A stretch of DNA of 64,000 nt, taken from the NCBI RefSeq assembly GCF_030503615.1, contig NZ_CP129963.1, positions 2,604,001 to 2,668,000 on the forward strand, in the 5' to 3' direction. This document shows positions 45,335-53,428 of the stretch, in pieces (the first letter of the stretch is position 1; the number at the start of each line of letters is the position of its first letter). The notes below the pieces were generated by a model that did not search any database, was not told the DNA's origin, and saw only the letters and a program-made list of their open reading frames with translations. Position numbers and translations under genes: made by a program. Source of the DNA: Sphingobacterium sp. BN32. GTDB lineage: Bacteria; Bacteroidota; Bacteroidia; Sphingobacteriales; Sphingobacteriaceae.

Positions 45335-46693
45335 TTAGTTTAATGGATAGCTTGCAGTTTCTCTTTCAAATTTTGCCATTGCCGACAACAGCTTATATGC
45401 CGCAATGTTATTCGCCAATTTAGCGTTGGTAAATTGCGATCGCGCATCTATCGTTTCCAGATAAGTATTGACTCCTTCGTTGAATCCCCGCTGTATCAAT
45501 CGTTGATAGGTAGCGGCGGCATCCAACTGTACTTGCGAACTCTCAAAGTTCTTTTGTGTTGCTACGAGTTCATTTTTAGCCACACTCGCCGCTAACTCCA
45601 ATTGCTGTCTTGCCTGGTCTAATTTATTTTGAGCCTCCGCGACGGCAATTTGGTTTTCCTGAATCTTTAAGCGGTTTCTATTCCCGGCGAAAATGGGGAA
45701 ACTGAGCTGCGCACCGACCATATAATATTGAGAGTTACTATTAATGCGTAATCCTTCCGCTTGCGAACCCAAATCTAGAAAAGCACTTAACTTCGGCACA
45801 AAGACCTGCTTGCTCATGGCAAGCATGGTTTCCTGGATTTCAATATTATCGTTGAGCGACTTCAATTCTTCTCTGCCCTCAACTTCTACGGCCAAAGCCT
45901 CTCCGTTGTTCTGCAAATCTTTATTTTGAGGGATAAGGTCTATAGCAGTGTCTGCGGGACGATTCAATAAAGCGTTGAAATAATACTGCGCATTGCGCAA
46001 TTGCTGTTCCGCTTCAGCCAACTTCGCCTCATGCTGCGCAATCTCGGCATTCGCACGAATCACATAAGCCGGCAAACCTTTTCCCGCTTCCAACAACTTC
46101 TCATTCACGCGTTTTCCCTCTGCCGCCAATGCGATTGCATTTTTATAGATCGCAACAGCGTCCAGTGCACTCAAATAATTAAAATAAGCCACTTTAATAT
46201 CCTTAACGAGCTCACGTTGATACAATTCGATTTCCCTCTTTGACATCTTTACCAGCGTTTCGCGGATCGTACGATTATGCTTAATATCCGTATTGATGAT
46301 AGGAACCGCAGTTCTGATTTTCGCGTCATAATAATTCTTAGGCAAAAAGTTGATCTCTTCGTTCTGTATTTGAGGGAAGTTCTGCGTATTGGTGAGCTGG
46401 TTAAGCGTCGCATATACCGGATTTAACATATCTCCTACGGGTAGATCGATTGATCTACCCCCATCGGCATGCGAATAGGTCAGATCAAATGTAATATTCG
46501 GGAGAAACATACTTCGCGCGACTTCCAATCCATTCATTGCCTTTTTCAACGAAAGATTCTTTTCGACCAGTACCAGATTACTATCCAGACCCTGCCTGAT
46601 ATATTGGTCAAGGATGGGCTCTTGTGCTCGTGAGGTAACCCCTAGCAGTGTAAAAAAGGCAATGAGATAAAACTGTATAAGAAAGGTTTTCAT
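45335..46693 (-). CDS. TolC-family outer-membrane efflux channel
   Basis: 452 residues. The signal peptide MKTFLIQFYLIAFFTLLGVTSRAQ is followed by two outer-membrane-efflux repeats, each with the long-helix pattern (LAEAEQQLRNAQYYFNALLNRPAD near 225-250; AVAEAQNKLDQARQQLELA near 350-370) and the RGFNEGVNTYLETIDARSQFTNAKL segment typical of TolC. It forms the outer-membrane exit duct of the pump encoded downstream. One copy of the palindromic operator ends three bases from its ATG, so the TetR protein could affect both transcription and ribosome access. Confidence 0.92.
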   Translation of the reverse strand: MKTFLIQFYLIAFFTLLGVTSRAQEPILDQYIRQGLDSNLVLVEKNLSLKKAMNGLEVARSMFLPNITFDLTYSHADGGRSIDLPVGDMLNPVYATLNQLTNTQNFPQIQNEEINFLPKNYYDAKIRTAVPIINTDIKHNRTIRETLVKMSKREIELYQRELVKDIKVAYFNYLSALDAVAIYKNAIALAAEGKRVNEKLLEAGKGLPAYVIRANAEIAQHEAKLAEAEQQLRNAQYYFNALLNRPADTAIDLIPQNKDLQNNGEALAVEVEGREELKSLNDNIEIQETMLAMSKQVFVPKLSAFLDLGSQAEGLRINSNSQYYMVGAQLSFPIFAGNRNRLKIQENQIAVAEAQNKLDQARQQLELAASVAKNELVATQKNFESSQVQLDAAATYQRLIQRGFNEGVNTYLETIDARSQFTNAKLANNIAAYKLLSAMAKFERETASYPLN

Positions 46694-46695
46694 TA

Positions 46696-46708
46696 TTAAC
46701 AGTGTTAA
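46696..46708. promoter_or_regulatory. Predicted TetR operator, copy next to the tolC start
   Basis: TTAACAGTGTTAA, a perfect 6-base inverted repeat around a central G, identical to the core of the site upstream of tetR. It lies 3 bases upstream of the tolC-like ATG, in the 33-base gap after tetR. Confidence 0.75.
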
Positions 46709-46726
46709 GTTGTGATGTAAAATTTT

Positions 46727-47362
46727 TTATTTTGTCTGCTCTATAAAAGACACATAAACTTCGAAGGTTTTATTGACTAGGTCTCGGACAGCATAGGGCA
46801 TCTCTAATGTTTCTGTTATTTTATTGAGATGATTTGACAAGTATAGCGTAACAAGACCATGTACGGCACCCCAAGCTTGAAATGCAACTAAATCCGTTTC
46901 TTTACCTTTAAACCATCCCTGCTCCTGACACTGGGCAATCGTAAGGCGAAGAAAGTCAAAGACACGCTCCCCATCGGGCCACTGTTCCTCGATACAGTTA
47001 GCATCCAGAAATTCCATCGGCTCTTTCATCATAAACATAACCTGATAATAATCAGGATTCCGAAATGCGAAATCTATATAATTGCGGCCTAATGCTTTGA
47101 AACGCTGGAAAGGATCGTCTACGGAGTCTAAGGCCATAAACTGTTGACGCAGGAGTTGAAACCCCTCTCGATGCAAGGCATAGACAATATCATTCTTATC
47201 TTTGTAGTATAGGTAGATAGTCGTCGGGCTAAATTCAATTTCCTTTGCGATCTTACGAATCGAAGTAGCCTCGTAACCTTCCTGTACAAAGAGTTTTTTC
47301 GCCGCCTCTAAAATAGCCAGCTTAAGATCTTCTTTATGCTTTTGTTTTTTATCTTTCATCAT
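46727..47362 (-). CDS. TetR/AcrR-family transcriptional repressor
   Basis: 211 residues. The N-terminal helix-turn-helix (about 15-60) reads AILEAAKKLFVQEGYEATSIRKIAKEIEFSP cut by family variation, with TTIYLYYKDKNDIVYAL as the recognition region. The C-terminal ligand-binding domain resembles TetR_C_33-like (WHG-type) regulators. It is the first gene of the efflux operon, and a perfect palindrome lies both in its own promoter and before tolC, so autorepression and control of the pump are strongly suggested. The inducer is probably a pump substrate. Either of two adjacent ATG codons could be the start. Confidence 0.92.
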   Translation of the reverse strand: MMKDKKQKHKEDLKLAILEAAKKLFVQEGYEATSIRKIAKEIEFSPTTIYLYYKDKNDIVYALHREGFQLLRQQFMALDSVDDPFQRFKALGRNYIDFAFRNPDYYQVMFMMKEPMEFLDANCIEEQWPDGERVFDFLRLTIAQCQEQGWFKGKETDLVAFQAWGAVHGLVTLYLSNHLNKITETLEMPYAVRDLVNKTFEVYVSFIEQTK

Positions 47363-47375
47363 TAATAGTACAAAG

Positions 47376-47399
47376 CAAAACTACTTAACAGTGTTAAGT
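47376..47399 (-). promoter_or_regulatory. tetR promoter -7 box with overlapping operator
   Basis: On the minus strand TAGTTTTG (47383-47376) fits TAnnTTTG. Directly upstream and overlapping by one base is ACTTAACAGTGTTAAGT (47383-47399), a perfect 8-base inverted repeat around one central base. A repressor there would block the promoter spacer. Confidence 0.8.
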
Positions 47400-47444
47400 A
47401 TTAAAAGCAAACGAAGATAATAAGACATTCATATGACAATAAAC

Positions 47445-47475
47445 AAGAAAGGGCCGTCTTTTGGACGGCCCTTCT
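47445..47475. terminator. Terminator after hsp20
   Basis: GGGCCGTC / GACGGCCC stem (47451-47458, 47464-47471) with AAGAAA before and TTCTT after. On the minus strand it follows the hsp20 stop by about 24 bases. Confidence 0.88.
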
Positions 47476-47498
47476 TCAACTAACCACAACTAATCTTC

Positions 47499-47942
47499 TT
47501 ACTTAACCTCTATAAGTCTCTTTGCTACGATCGCTTCCTCTTTTTTACCGATTTTAACCGCTAAGACGCCATTTTCATATACTGCGTCAATGTTAGCATA
47601 GTCAACAACTTCAGGTAAGGTGAAGGATCTTGAGAAAGATGAATAGCTAAATTCTTTTTTGCTATAAACTTTTCCGTCTTCTACTTTCTCTTCTTGTTTT
47701 TCTACAGAAATCGAGATAATGTTTTTATCAACATTGATCTTAAAGTCTGATTTTTGTAAACCAGGAGCCGCAACTTCGATGCTGAACGCGTCTGCTGATT
47801 CTGTAATGTTTACCGCAGGAACTCGAGTCACTAAACGATCTGAAATAAATGAATCGTTAAATAAATTGTCAAACACATTGTTAACAAATGGGTTCACTGC
47901 ATCAGTGTTGTAAGATTTTCCAGGTAATTTAATTAATGCCAT
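47499..47942 (-). CDS. Small heat-shock protein (Hsp20/alpha-crystallin)
   Basis: 147 residues. A variable N-terminal arm (about 1-40) leads into the alpha-crystallin domain (about 45-135): PAVNITESADAFSIEVAAPGLQKSDFKINVDKN-type strands, FSYSSFSRSFTLPEVVD and the signature YENGVLAVKIGKKE. The C-terminal VAKRLIEVK carries an I/V-x-I/V-like oligomer contact. It is an ATP-independent chaperone holding unfolded proteins in the cytoplasm. No CIRCE element was seen in the 221-base upstream spacer. It is monocistronic. Confidence 0.94.
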   Translation of the reverse strand: MALIKLPGKSYNTDAVNPFVNNVFDNLFNDSFISDRLVTRVPAVNITESADAFSIEVAAPGLQKSDFKINVDKNIISISVEKQEEKVEDGKVYSKKEFSYSSFSRSFTLPEVVDYANIDAVYENGVLAVKIGKKEEAIVAKRLIEVK

Positions 47943-48163
47943 TTTATATTTCCTCCTTATATTTTTTACTTATTTATTTTTTAAATCAAATACACTAGCT
48001 ATTATTCAACTTATGTACCAAGCGAATTTACAAGCAAAAACCTGCTAAATTGACATTTAAACTACGTTTTAACAAGTCAAAATGTCCGAATAACAAAGTA
48101 ATACGCTCCTCTTTTTAGAAGATAACGCAGAAGTGAATGGTTTTAATGTGAGGTAATAAAACT

Positions 48164-48529
48164 TTAACGTTGGAAGGATAGCGAGACAACGGAGTTCGCC
48201 AGATCACCGCCGAATGGGGGATTCATTTTCTTAATACTAACCTCAATTTGCTCCAGATATGCATAGCCTTCTAATAGCTTGTTGAGGATATCTTCCGCCG
48301 CCGACTCCAGTAATTTCCTGCGCGGACTCATCACTTCGGCTAATATTCGATATAGATCTTCGTAATTAAGGGTATTGTTCAAGTCTTCCGCATCTGGATT
48401 CTTGAAAGGGAAGCTCACAGATACATTCACAAAAAACTCGTTTCCTAATAATTGCTCTTCTTCGTAGAAGCCAATAGGTGAAAAAAAGCGAACATTATCG
48501 AGTGCAATTTTCTGTGTTATCTGAGCCAT
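48164..48529 (-). CDS. folB: Dihydroneopterin aldolase
   Basis: 121 residues from the chosen start MAQITQKIALDNVRFFSPIGFYEEE; a longer frame starting 14 codons upstream adds a non-conserved basic extension, and 121 is the normal family length. Typical motifs: the N-terminal IGFYEEEQLLGNEFFVNVSV, NYEDLYRILAEVM with the active-site region, LLESAAEDILNKLL and VSIKKMNPPFGGDL. It cleaves dihydroneopterin to 6-hydroxymethyl-dihydropterin in folate synthesis. It is divergent from the DUF1080 gene. Confidence 0.93.
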   Translation of the reverse strand: MAQITQKIALDNVRFFSPIGFYEEEQLLGNEFFVNVSVSFPFKNPDAEDLNNTLNYEDLYRILAEVMSPRRKLLESAAEDILNKLLEGYAYLEQIEVSIKKMNPPFGGDLANSVVSLSFQR

Positions 48530-48604
48530 TATCAAAAGTTTAAGCGGATATTTTCGAATAAAATTAGACATATTTCTTATATTAACCTAAATTAACTTAA
48601 ACCT

Positions 48605-49342
48605 ATGAACAGATTCAGCATCATATTAGGCCTATTAGGCTTGGCATTTACCACGAATGCACAAACGAAATTTCAACCGCAGGATACCGAATTCTATGAA
48701 CCCAAAATTCGTGTGGTAACGACGAAAGCAAACGCTGCCCCTAGCGATGCAATCATATTATTTGATGGCAGCAACTTAAACGAATGGGTCAGTGAAAAAG
48801 ATAAATCCAGCACAGCTCAATGGACCATCAAAAATGGAGTATTGACGGTTGCTCCCAAGACTGGCGGAATACAAACGAAACGTAAATTCGGCGATATGCA
48901 ATTGCATATTGAATGGAAAAGCCCCGAGGTCATCAAAGGCGAGGGTCAAGGACGCGGCAACAGTGGATTATTTCTGAGTGACGGCGCCTATGAGATCCAA
49001 ATCTTGGACAATGACGATAACAAAACCTACGTCAATGGACAGGCGGGCAGTCTATATAAACAAGCGCCTCCCCTGGTCGAAGCACGCAAACCAGCCGACG
49101 GATGGCATACCTATGATCTTTTATATACAGCACCTAAGTTCAATAAAGATGGGCATCTAATTAAAAGAGGACAGGTTACATTATTGCACAATGGTGTCGT
49201 GGTTCAATATAATACTGAATTACAAGGAACGACAGAGTATATTGGTCTGCCAAAGTTAAAAGTACATGGTCCGGGATCCATATCGCTTCAAGATCATGGC
49301 GATTTGGTTAGCTTTAGAAATATCTGGGTGCGAGAATTGTAG
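48605..49342 (+). CDS. Exported DUF1080 / 3-keto-disaccharide hydrolase-domain protein
   Basis: 245 residues. Signal peptide MNRFSIILGLLGLAFTTNAQ. The DUF1080 LamG-like sandwich begins ILFDGSNLNEWVSEKD and continues with WTIKNGVLTVAPKTGGIQTKRKFGDMQLHIEWKSP in pieces, NSGLFLSDGAYEIQILD, WHTYDLLYTAP, and ends LVSFRNIWVREL. Members act on sugars or 3-keto-sugars in the periplasm; the exact substrate here is not known. No sugar operon surrounds it. It is monocistronic with a strong terminator. Confidence 0.88.
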   Translation: MNRFSIILGLLGLAFTTNAQTKFQPQDTEFYEPKIRVVTTKANAAPSDAIILFDGSNLNEWVSEKDKSSTAQWTIKNGVLTVAPKTGGIQTKRKFGDMQLHIEWKSPEVIKGEGQGRGNSGLFLSDGAYEIQILDNDDNKTYVNGQAGSLYKQAPPLVEARKPADGWHTYDLLYTAPKFNKDGHLIKRGQVTLLHNGVVVQYNTELQGTTEYIGLPKLKVHGPGSISLQDHGDLVSFRNIWVREL

Positions 49343-49387
49343 GCGATTAGTTTTAAAATAAGGGTATTGAGAAATCACTAAATAAAC

Positions 49388-49417
49388 AAAGAGCCGTACT
49401 CAGGTACGGCTCTTTCT
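49388..49417. terminator. Bidirectional terminator between the DUF1080 gene and the GNAT-nitrilase gene
   Basis: Perfect 12-base stem AAAGAGCCGTAC / GTACGGCTCTTT with a TCAG loop, starting 45 bases after the DUF1080 stop. Confidence 0.9.
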
Positions 49418-49424
49418 CTATGTT

Positions 49425-50939
49425 TTAGTCTTTTAGAAGCTTCACTTCATAAAGATCTTTTCGGCGGTCGCGTAAGATCTTCACCGTTCCGTATTCGTTC
49501 AGATCCTTCAAGGCATACAAATCAACGTCGGCAATTAATACCATTTCAGTATTCGGCGTTGCCTCAGCTTTGATCGCATTGTTCGGGAATGCAAAATCCG
49601 AAGGCGTAAATACGGCCGATTGCGAATATTGAATATCCATATTATTCACTCTCGGCAAGTTACCCACCGAACCGGCAATCGCCACATAACATTCATTCTC
49701 GATCGCTCTCGCCTGCGCACAAGAGCGGACACGTATATAACCGTTCTGTGTATCCGTCATAAAAGGCACAAACAAAATCTGCATCCCTTGATCTGCCAGA
49801 ATTCGTCCCAACTCAGGGAATTCCACATCATAACAAATCAGCAATCCAATCTTACCACAGTCTGTATCGAAAACTTTAATCTCATTACCGCCTACCAAGC
49901 CGTAATACCGCATCTCATTAGGCGTAATATGCACCTTTTTATAAGAGTCTAAGCTACCATTACGATGGCATAAATACGATACGTTATATAGTTTACCACG
50001 CTCCATCAAAGGCATCGAACCGGCAATAATATTGACGTTGTAAGACACCGCAAATTGCTGTATCTTTTCAATAATTTCCTTGGTATGTTCGGCAAGCTTC
50101 TCCATCGCCATACGCTCCGGCAGCTCATTATACGGGCTCATCAATGGCGTATTGAAGAATTCTGGAAACATGATAAAGTCTGTCCCATAATCACTTACGG
50201 TATCCACGAAGAACTCTACCTGATCATAAAACTCCTGTAGATCCTTGAATAAGCGCATCTGCCATTGCACCAAGCCCAGCCGAATGGTCCGCTTCGAGGC
50301 AGAACCCGAACGCGAGTCCGGCTCGTAGTAGATGTTGTTCCACTCCAATAGCGTCGCTACTTCCTTCGACTCCGTATCCTCAGGCAGGTAGTTCTTTAAA
50401 ACCTTCTTCACGTGGAAGTCGTTGGAAAGCTGAAACGTCAGCGTTGGATCGTAGATCTCCTTGCGCTTCACTTTCTCGATATAAGTACGCGGCGTCATCG
50501 AGTCCGCATAATTATGATAATTCGGGATACGCCCTCCGGCAACAATACGCTGCAAGTTCATTTCCTCACATAATTCCTTTCGCGCATCATATAAACGTCT
50601 ACCCAATCTCAATGAGCGGAAATCCGGATGCACAAAGACCTCGATACCATACATGGTATCCCCTTCATAATCGTGCTTATCGAACTTTCCGTCGTCGATT
50701 ATCGAGTAATATTTATCGTATATATTGGTTTTGGTCGAGTCGATAATAATGGATAGCGCACAAGCTACCACCTTTCCATTCACCTCCACCGCAATTTGCC
50801 CCTCCGGAAATATATCGATCAAATCGACAATATTTTCCTTCGTCCAGGCATCTCCTACTAATCCATGATAGGCTTCCTCCATGGAAGTCTTCAAATCCTT
50901 GTAATCCCTCTTACTTAAATTCCTTACTTTAATATCCAT
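49425..50939 (-). CDS. GNAT acetyltransferase fused to a carbon-nitrogen hydrolase
   Basis: 504 residues. Residues 1 to about 165 are a GNAT domain (YGIEVFVHPDFRSLRLGRRLYDARKEL is the acetyl-CoA loop). Residues about 218-500 are a nitrilase-superfamily domain with all catalytic residues: Glu in MFPEFFN, Lys in YKKVHITPNE, Cys in LLICYDVEFPE. Such fusions are a recognised group in Bacteroidota. One guess is an amidase coupled to acylation of the released amine, but the substrate is unknown. It is monocistronic; the upstream spacer (50940-51562) has no gene on this strand. Confidence 0.9.
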   Translation of the reverse strand: MDIKVRNLSKRDYKDLKTSMEEAYHGLVGDAWTKENIVDLIDIFPEGQIAVEVNGKVVACALSIIIDSTKTNIYDKYYSIIDDGKFDKHDYEGDTMYGIEVFVHPDFRSLRLGRRLYDARKELCEEMNLQRIVAGGRIPNYHNYADSMTPRTYIEKVKRKEIYDPTLTFQLSNDFHVKKVLKNYLPEDTESKEVATLLEWNNIYYEPDSRSGSASKRTIRLGLVQWQMRLFKDLQEFYDQVEFFVDTVSDYGTDFIMFPEFFNTPLMSPYNELPERMAMEKLAEHTKEIIEKIQQFAVSYNVNIIAGSMPLMERGKLYNVSYLCHRNGSLDSYKKVHITPNEMRYYGLVGGNEIKVFDTDCGKIGLLICYDVEFPELGRILADQGMQILFVPFMTDTQNGYIRVRSCAQARAIENECYVAIAGSVGNLPRVNNMDIQYSQSAVFTPSDFAFPNNAIKAEATPNTEMVLIADVDLYALKDLNEYGTVKILRDRRKDLYEVKLLKD

Positions 50940-51257
50940 ATGTTACCGAAGATAATACAAAAGCCATTCCACTTATTGGGGCAGATATGAGTTTTTAGCC
51001 GTTAAATGATGATGATTTTGAACCCTGCAAAAATATAAAAATTCGAACCAACTGAGGTTTTATTTTTTCGGACATCTTAATTTTCAAGGGATTAACCGAG
51101 AGAAGTCTCAAGTTTTAACCTGAATTTGACTATAACGAAAACGAGATTTCCGATATTTGTATAACTCCCTGAACTTCGCTACTCTTTATTACTAGTTCAT
51201 CTTGATCAACCAGAATTCAAACATCATCGGAAATGGAACTGATTATAGCTAAATCAT

Positions 51258-51341
51258 AACCCTTACTAACCCAAATCAAAGCCCTTTCCAAACGGCTTTG
51301 ATTTGGGTTTGTATTGGGTTTGTATTGGGTTAATAAGGGTT
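51258..51341. repeat. Palindromic intergenic repeat, copy 2
   Basis: Perfect 16-base stem AACCCAAATCAAAGCC (51268-51283) / GGCTTTGATTTGGGTT (51294-51309). Two exact 11-base tandem copies of TGTATTGGGTT follow at 51310-51320 and 51321-51331. An outer pair AACCCTTA (51258-51265) / TAAGGGTT (51334-51341) encloses the element. It shares CAAAGCCCTTTC and TTTGTATTGGGT with the element at 22196-22272. Confidence 0.8.
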
Positions 51342-51492
51342 TAGTGTCGAACTAGTTTCGACAAATGGACGATGAAAACTTATTAGCTCTACTTCTAAGT
51401 CTTTATCCGCAATATTTCGCATGTTCAGCTAAAACAGAAAAGTACTATTATACCAAAGAAAAAAAGATGCAAAATCCTTCGGAAAAAAAATA

Positions 51493-51530
51493 AAAAGAAC
51501 CCCGTCATTCTTTAATGACGGGGTTCTTTT
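51493..51530. terminator. Terminator after the 51.6-kb lipoprotein gene
   Basis: Perfect 17-base stem starting AAAAGAACCCCGTCATT with a 4-base loop and T-rich ends. It follows the minus-strand lipoprotein stop by about 33 bases. Confidence 0.9.
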
Positions 51531-51562
51531 ATGAGACCTTTTTAGGAAGCCTCTCAATTTAT

Positions 51563-51997
51563 CTAGTGACCCGCTTGAACAAAAGATATTTTTCGAAAAC
51601 CATTTCCGTTATGGATAGTAAAGTCTAGTGATCTACCTTTAGCTTTATTTTCCTCAATAGTAACGTTAATACGCATATTATCTAACTTTTCTAAAGTAAA
51701 CCAATCACCCTTGATCTGATAAACAGAAGTAACACCAGATGATGAAATTTTTGTCTTGAGCTGTAAAGTGCTATCATTTAGCGACAATGCGCTATTATTA
51801 ACCGAAAGGCTTAAAAAACTCCAATTTACACTGTTTTTAGAGAATAATAATGAATCAACTCCTAAACTTTTTACATTGAAAGGACCAGAATCAAAATTTG
51901 GAGCTTCTGCAAAACCCTCTTTATCACTACAGGACATCATAACTAATAAGAATGACAATCCAATTGTCAAATAAATAAAAAATATATTTGTCTTCAT
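51563..51997 (-). CDS. Hypothetical lipoprotein
   Basis: 144 residues. The signal peptide MKTNIFFIYLTIGLSFLLVM is followed by lipobox MMSC (Cys about 23). The mature part is rich in Ser, Asn and Leu and looks all-beta; the end, DFTIHNGNGFRKISFVQAGH, resembles the last strand of BACON-like Ig domains (…ISVxQAG) but I would not call the family on that alone. The gene stands alone, AT-richer than its left neighbours, with its own terminator. Function unknown. Confidence 0.6.
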   Translation of the reverse strand: MKTNIFFIYLTIGLSFLLVMMSCSDKEGFAEAPNFDSGPFNVKSLGVDSLLFSKNSVNWSFLSLSVNNSALSLNDSTLQLKTKISSSGVTSVYQIKGDWFTLEKLDNMRINVTIEENKAKGRSLDFTIHNGNGFRKISFVQAGH

Positions 51998-52436
51998 ATC
52001 AACGGATTTATTCTTGTCTGCGGTTTTGAATTTTCTTCTAATAATATTGTTGGATTTCCCTTTTGACAGGAATAAAATAGAGCTGACCCTAGGAAAGCTA
52101 TAAATAATTTGAATAGGTAATGATTTGGCATCATATAGATTTATTTTTAACTAATTTCAGTAAATGTACACATTTTAGTTATTAAATGTAATGTATAGTT
52201 AAAAACAATATATATTAGTATAATGTGAATGAGATTTTATTCTTTCGCTTCTATATCCTAGACTGAGGTTTAGGATAAGACATTATTAGCTTAAATAGCC
52301 TGCAAAATCAATGAATCAAACTTATTTTTACGAAAAAAAACGATTTTATTATTGTTATAATCAATATATAGACGAGGGTAATCTTTAATACATTGATATA
52401 TGAATAAAAATGTGGAAGATATTTTTTACATTTTAT
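51998..52436. other. Very AT-rich gene-free stretch
   Basis: 439 bases, much AT-richer than the left half of the window. No open frame of credible length, no clear repeat and no terminator were seen. It leads into the decayed mazEF remnant. Confidence 0.5.
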
Positions 52437-52754
52437 CTATGAAAACATTTCTAATAAAGTATTGATAATATTTTTCTGTGTAGTATCTTCAATTTCCCCC
52501 AGTTTAGTCTTTAATGTCCTTTTATCAACAGATCTTAAATGGTCTAGGGCAACTTGGCCTTTTTTCCCATCGACTGTACAGTTAACTCGCATAGGGTAAG
52601 CTTTTGACGTTGACGTTAGGGGTGCAATAATTGTTGTATTTAAAGCAGCATTCATCTAGTTTGGAGATAGTACAACTGCAGGCCGAATTTTATTAATTTC
52701 GCTGCCAATAGTAGGATTAAGATCAACTAAGTAGACCTCAAATCTTTTTACCAT
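52437..52754 (-). pseudogene. mazF: mazF/pemK toxin gene interrupted by an in-frame amber codon
   Basis: Read from ATG at 52754, the frame encodes MVKRFEVYLVDLNPTIGSEI, continues NKIRPAVVLSPN, hits TAG at 52658-52656 (codon 33) and resumes at once with MNAALNTTIIAPLTSTSKAY and later GKKGQVALDHLRSVDKRTLK. The two halves join without a gap into a normal MazF of about 105 residues, in which the stop sits where relatives have Asp/Glu in SPxEMN. One G-to-T change from GAG would produce it. The intact enzyme would be an mRNA endonuclease. It overlaps the end of the mazE-like frame by 7 bases, the classic TA arrangement. A restart at 52655 would lack the N-terminal strand and be inactive. Confidence 0.8.
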
Positions 52755-53020
52755 GTCCATTCTGTTTTGTCGAAATCATTATCAAAATATTCTAAGACCT
52801 CATTATCGTTTAAAGAATTAGCTTTTAATAGCATTCCTTCCCATTTTTCACGAGGCTTTGACTTAACTGACTCAATAATGATTTTAGAATCCTCTACACG
52901 TAAAGAAACTTCATGTGTAATCTGTAGTTGATCAAGAATTTGCTTCCCAATTATAAATGTTTTAAATAGAAAAAATATTATTATATTAGTAATGTTAAGG
53001 TGTAAATTATTGTTTATCAA
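52748..53020 (-). pseudogene. mazE: mazE-like antitoxin gene with a lost N-terminal DNA-binding part
   Basis: The frame is 90 codons long. From about residue 26 it reads GKQILDQLQITHEVSLRVED and then SKPREKWEGMLLKAN, ending FDKTEWTW, as in MazE antitoxins (AbrB-like swapped-hairpin fold then toxin-binding tail). The first 24 residues are an Ile/Phe/Asn-rich run replacing the usual KIGNSxGIxIPK segment that binds DNA. The gene therefore seems truncated or fused to unrelated AT-rich DNA near 52950. It lies directly before the broken mazF. It could still be translated, but DNA binding is unlikely. Confidence 0.65.
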
Positions 53021-53026
53021 TAAATT

Positions 53027-53416
53027 ATGGTAAGAATTTTTCAGACATTTATATCATTGGTTTTAATACTTTCAATTTCATCTTGCTTTCCCTCCTATTT
53101 AGCATCTGAAAAACCTATAAATATTCCACAAAGTAAATTTGCTGCTGGTGATGCAATTGGGCTGAATAAAAATGATATTATAAAAAAATTTGGTTTGCCA
53201 ATTTCAACTTCAATTGAAAAAAAAGAAAATATTATTTTGGAAGACCTGTATTATACTGAATTATTAGGTGATATTAATTTAGTCACCATTATTCAACTTG
53301 AAAATAAGATAGCGATAGGACAAAAAGTTAAGCAAATAAATTCAAATTATAACGAGCGATTTAAAAGAATTGAAAGAGACCTAAAAATTTTACAATCCCC
53401 ACGAATTTATAACTAA
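53027..53416 (+). CDS. Hypothetical lipoprotein
   Basis: 129 residues. The signal peptide ends in lipobox ISSC (Cys about 20). The mature part has GLNKNDIIKKFGLPISTSIEKKENI, a short pattern resembling the start of SmpA/OmlA-like folds (G-x-s-xx-v-xxxlG-xP), then a charged helical tail. The gene diverges from the truncated mazE by 6 bases, with no room for a usual promoter between them unless it lies inside mazE. It is AT-rich like its surroundings. Function unknown. Confidence 0.55.
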   Translation: MVRIFQTFISLVLILSISSCFPSYLASEKPINIPQSKFAAGDAIGLNKNDIIKKFGLPISTSIEKKENIILEDLYYTELLGDINLVTIIQLENKIAIGQKVKQINSNYNERFKRIERDLKILQSPRIYN

Positions 53417-53428
53417 CTAAAAAATATT

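Larger units (their letters stand above)
50940..51562. other. Gene-free spacer holding a repeat and a terminator
   Basis: 623 bases without a credible gene. It contains the upstream region of the GNAT-nitrilase gene, a palindromic repeat element (51258-51341) and the terminator of the following lipoprotein gene (51493-51530). The rest is AT-rich with no other signal seen. Confidence 0.6.

Noticed and set aside
41198..47362. A second heavy-metal efflux system
   Set aside because: The permease lacks the DFGxxxDGA motif and has the paired Asp block of drug-type RND pumps; a TetR regulator also fits organic substrates better.
52653..52655. ATG after the amber codon as the true start of a short MazF
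   Set aside because: A 72-residue product would lack the first beta strands of the MazF fold, and the upstream part reads as normal MazF directly after the antitoxin.
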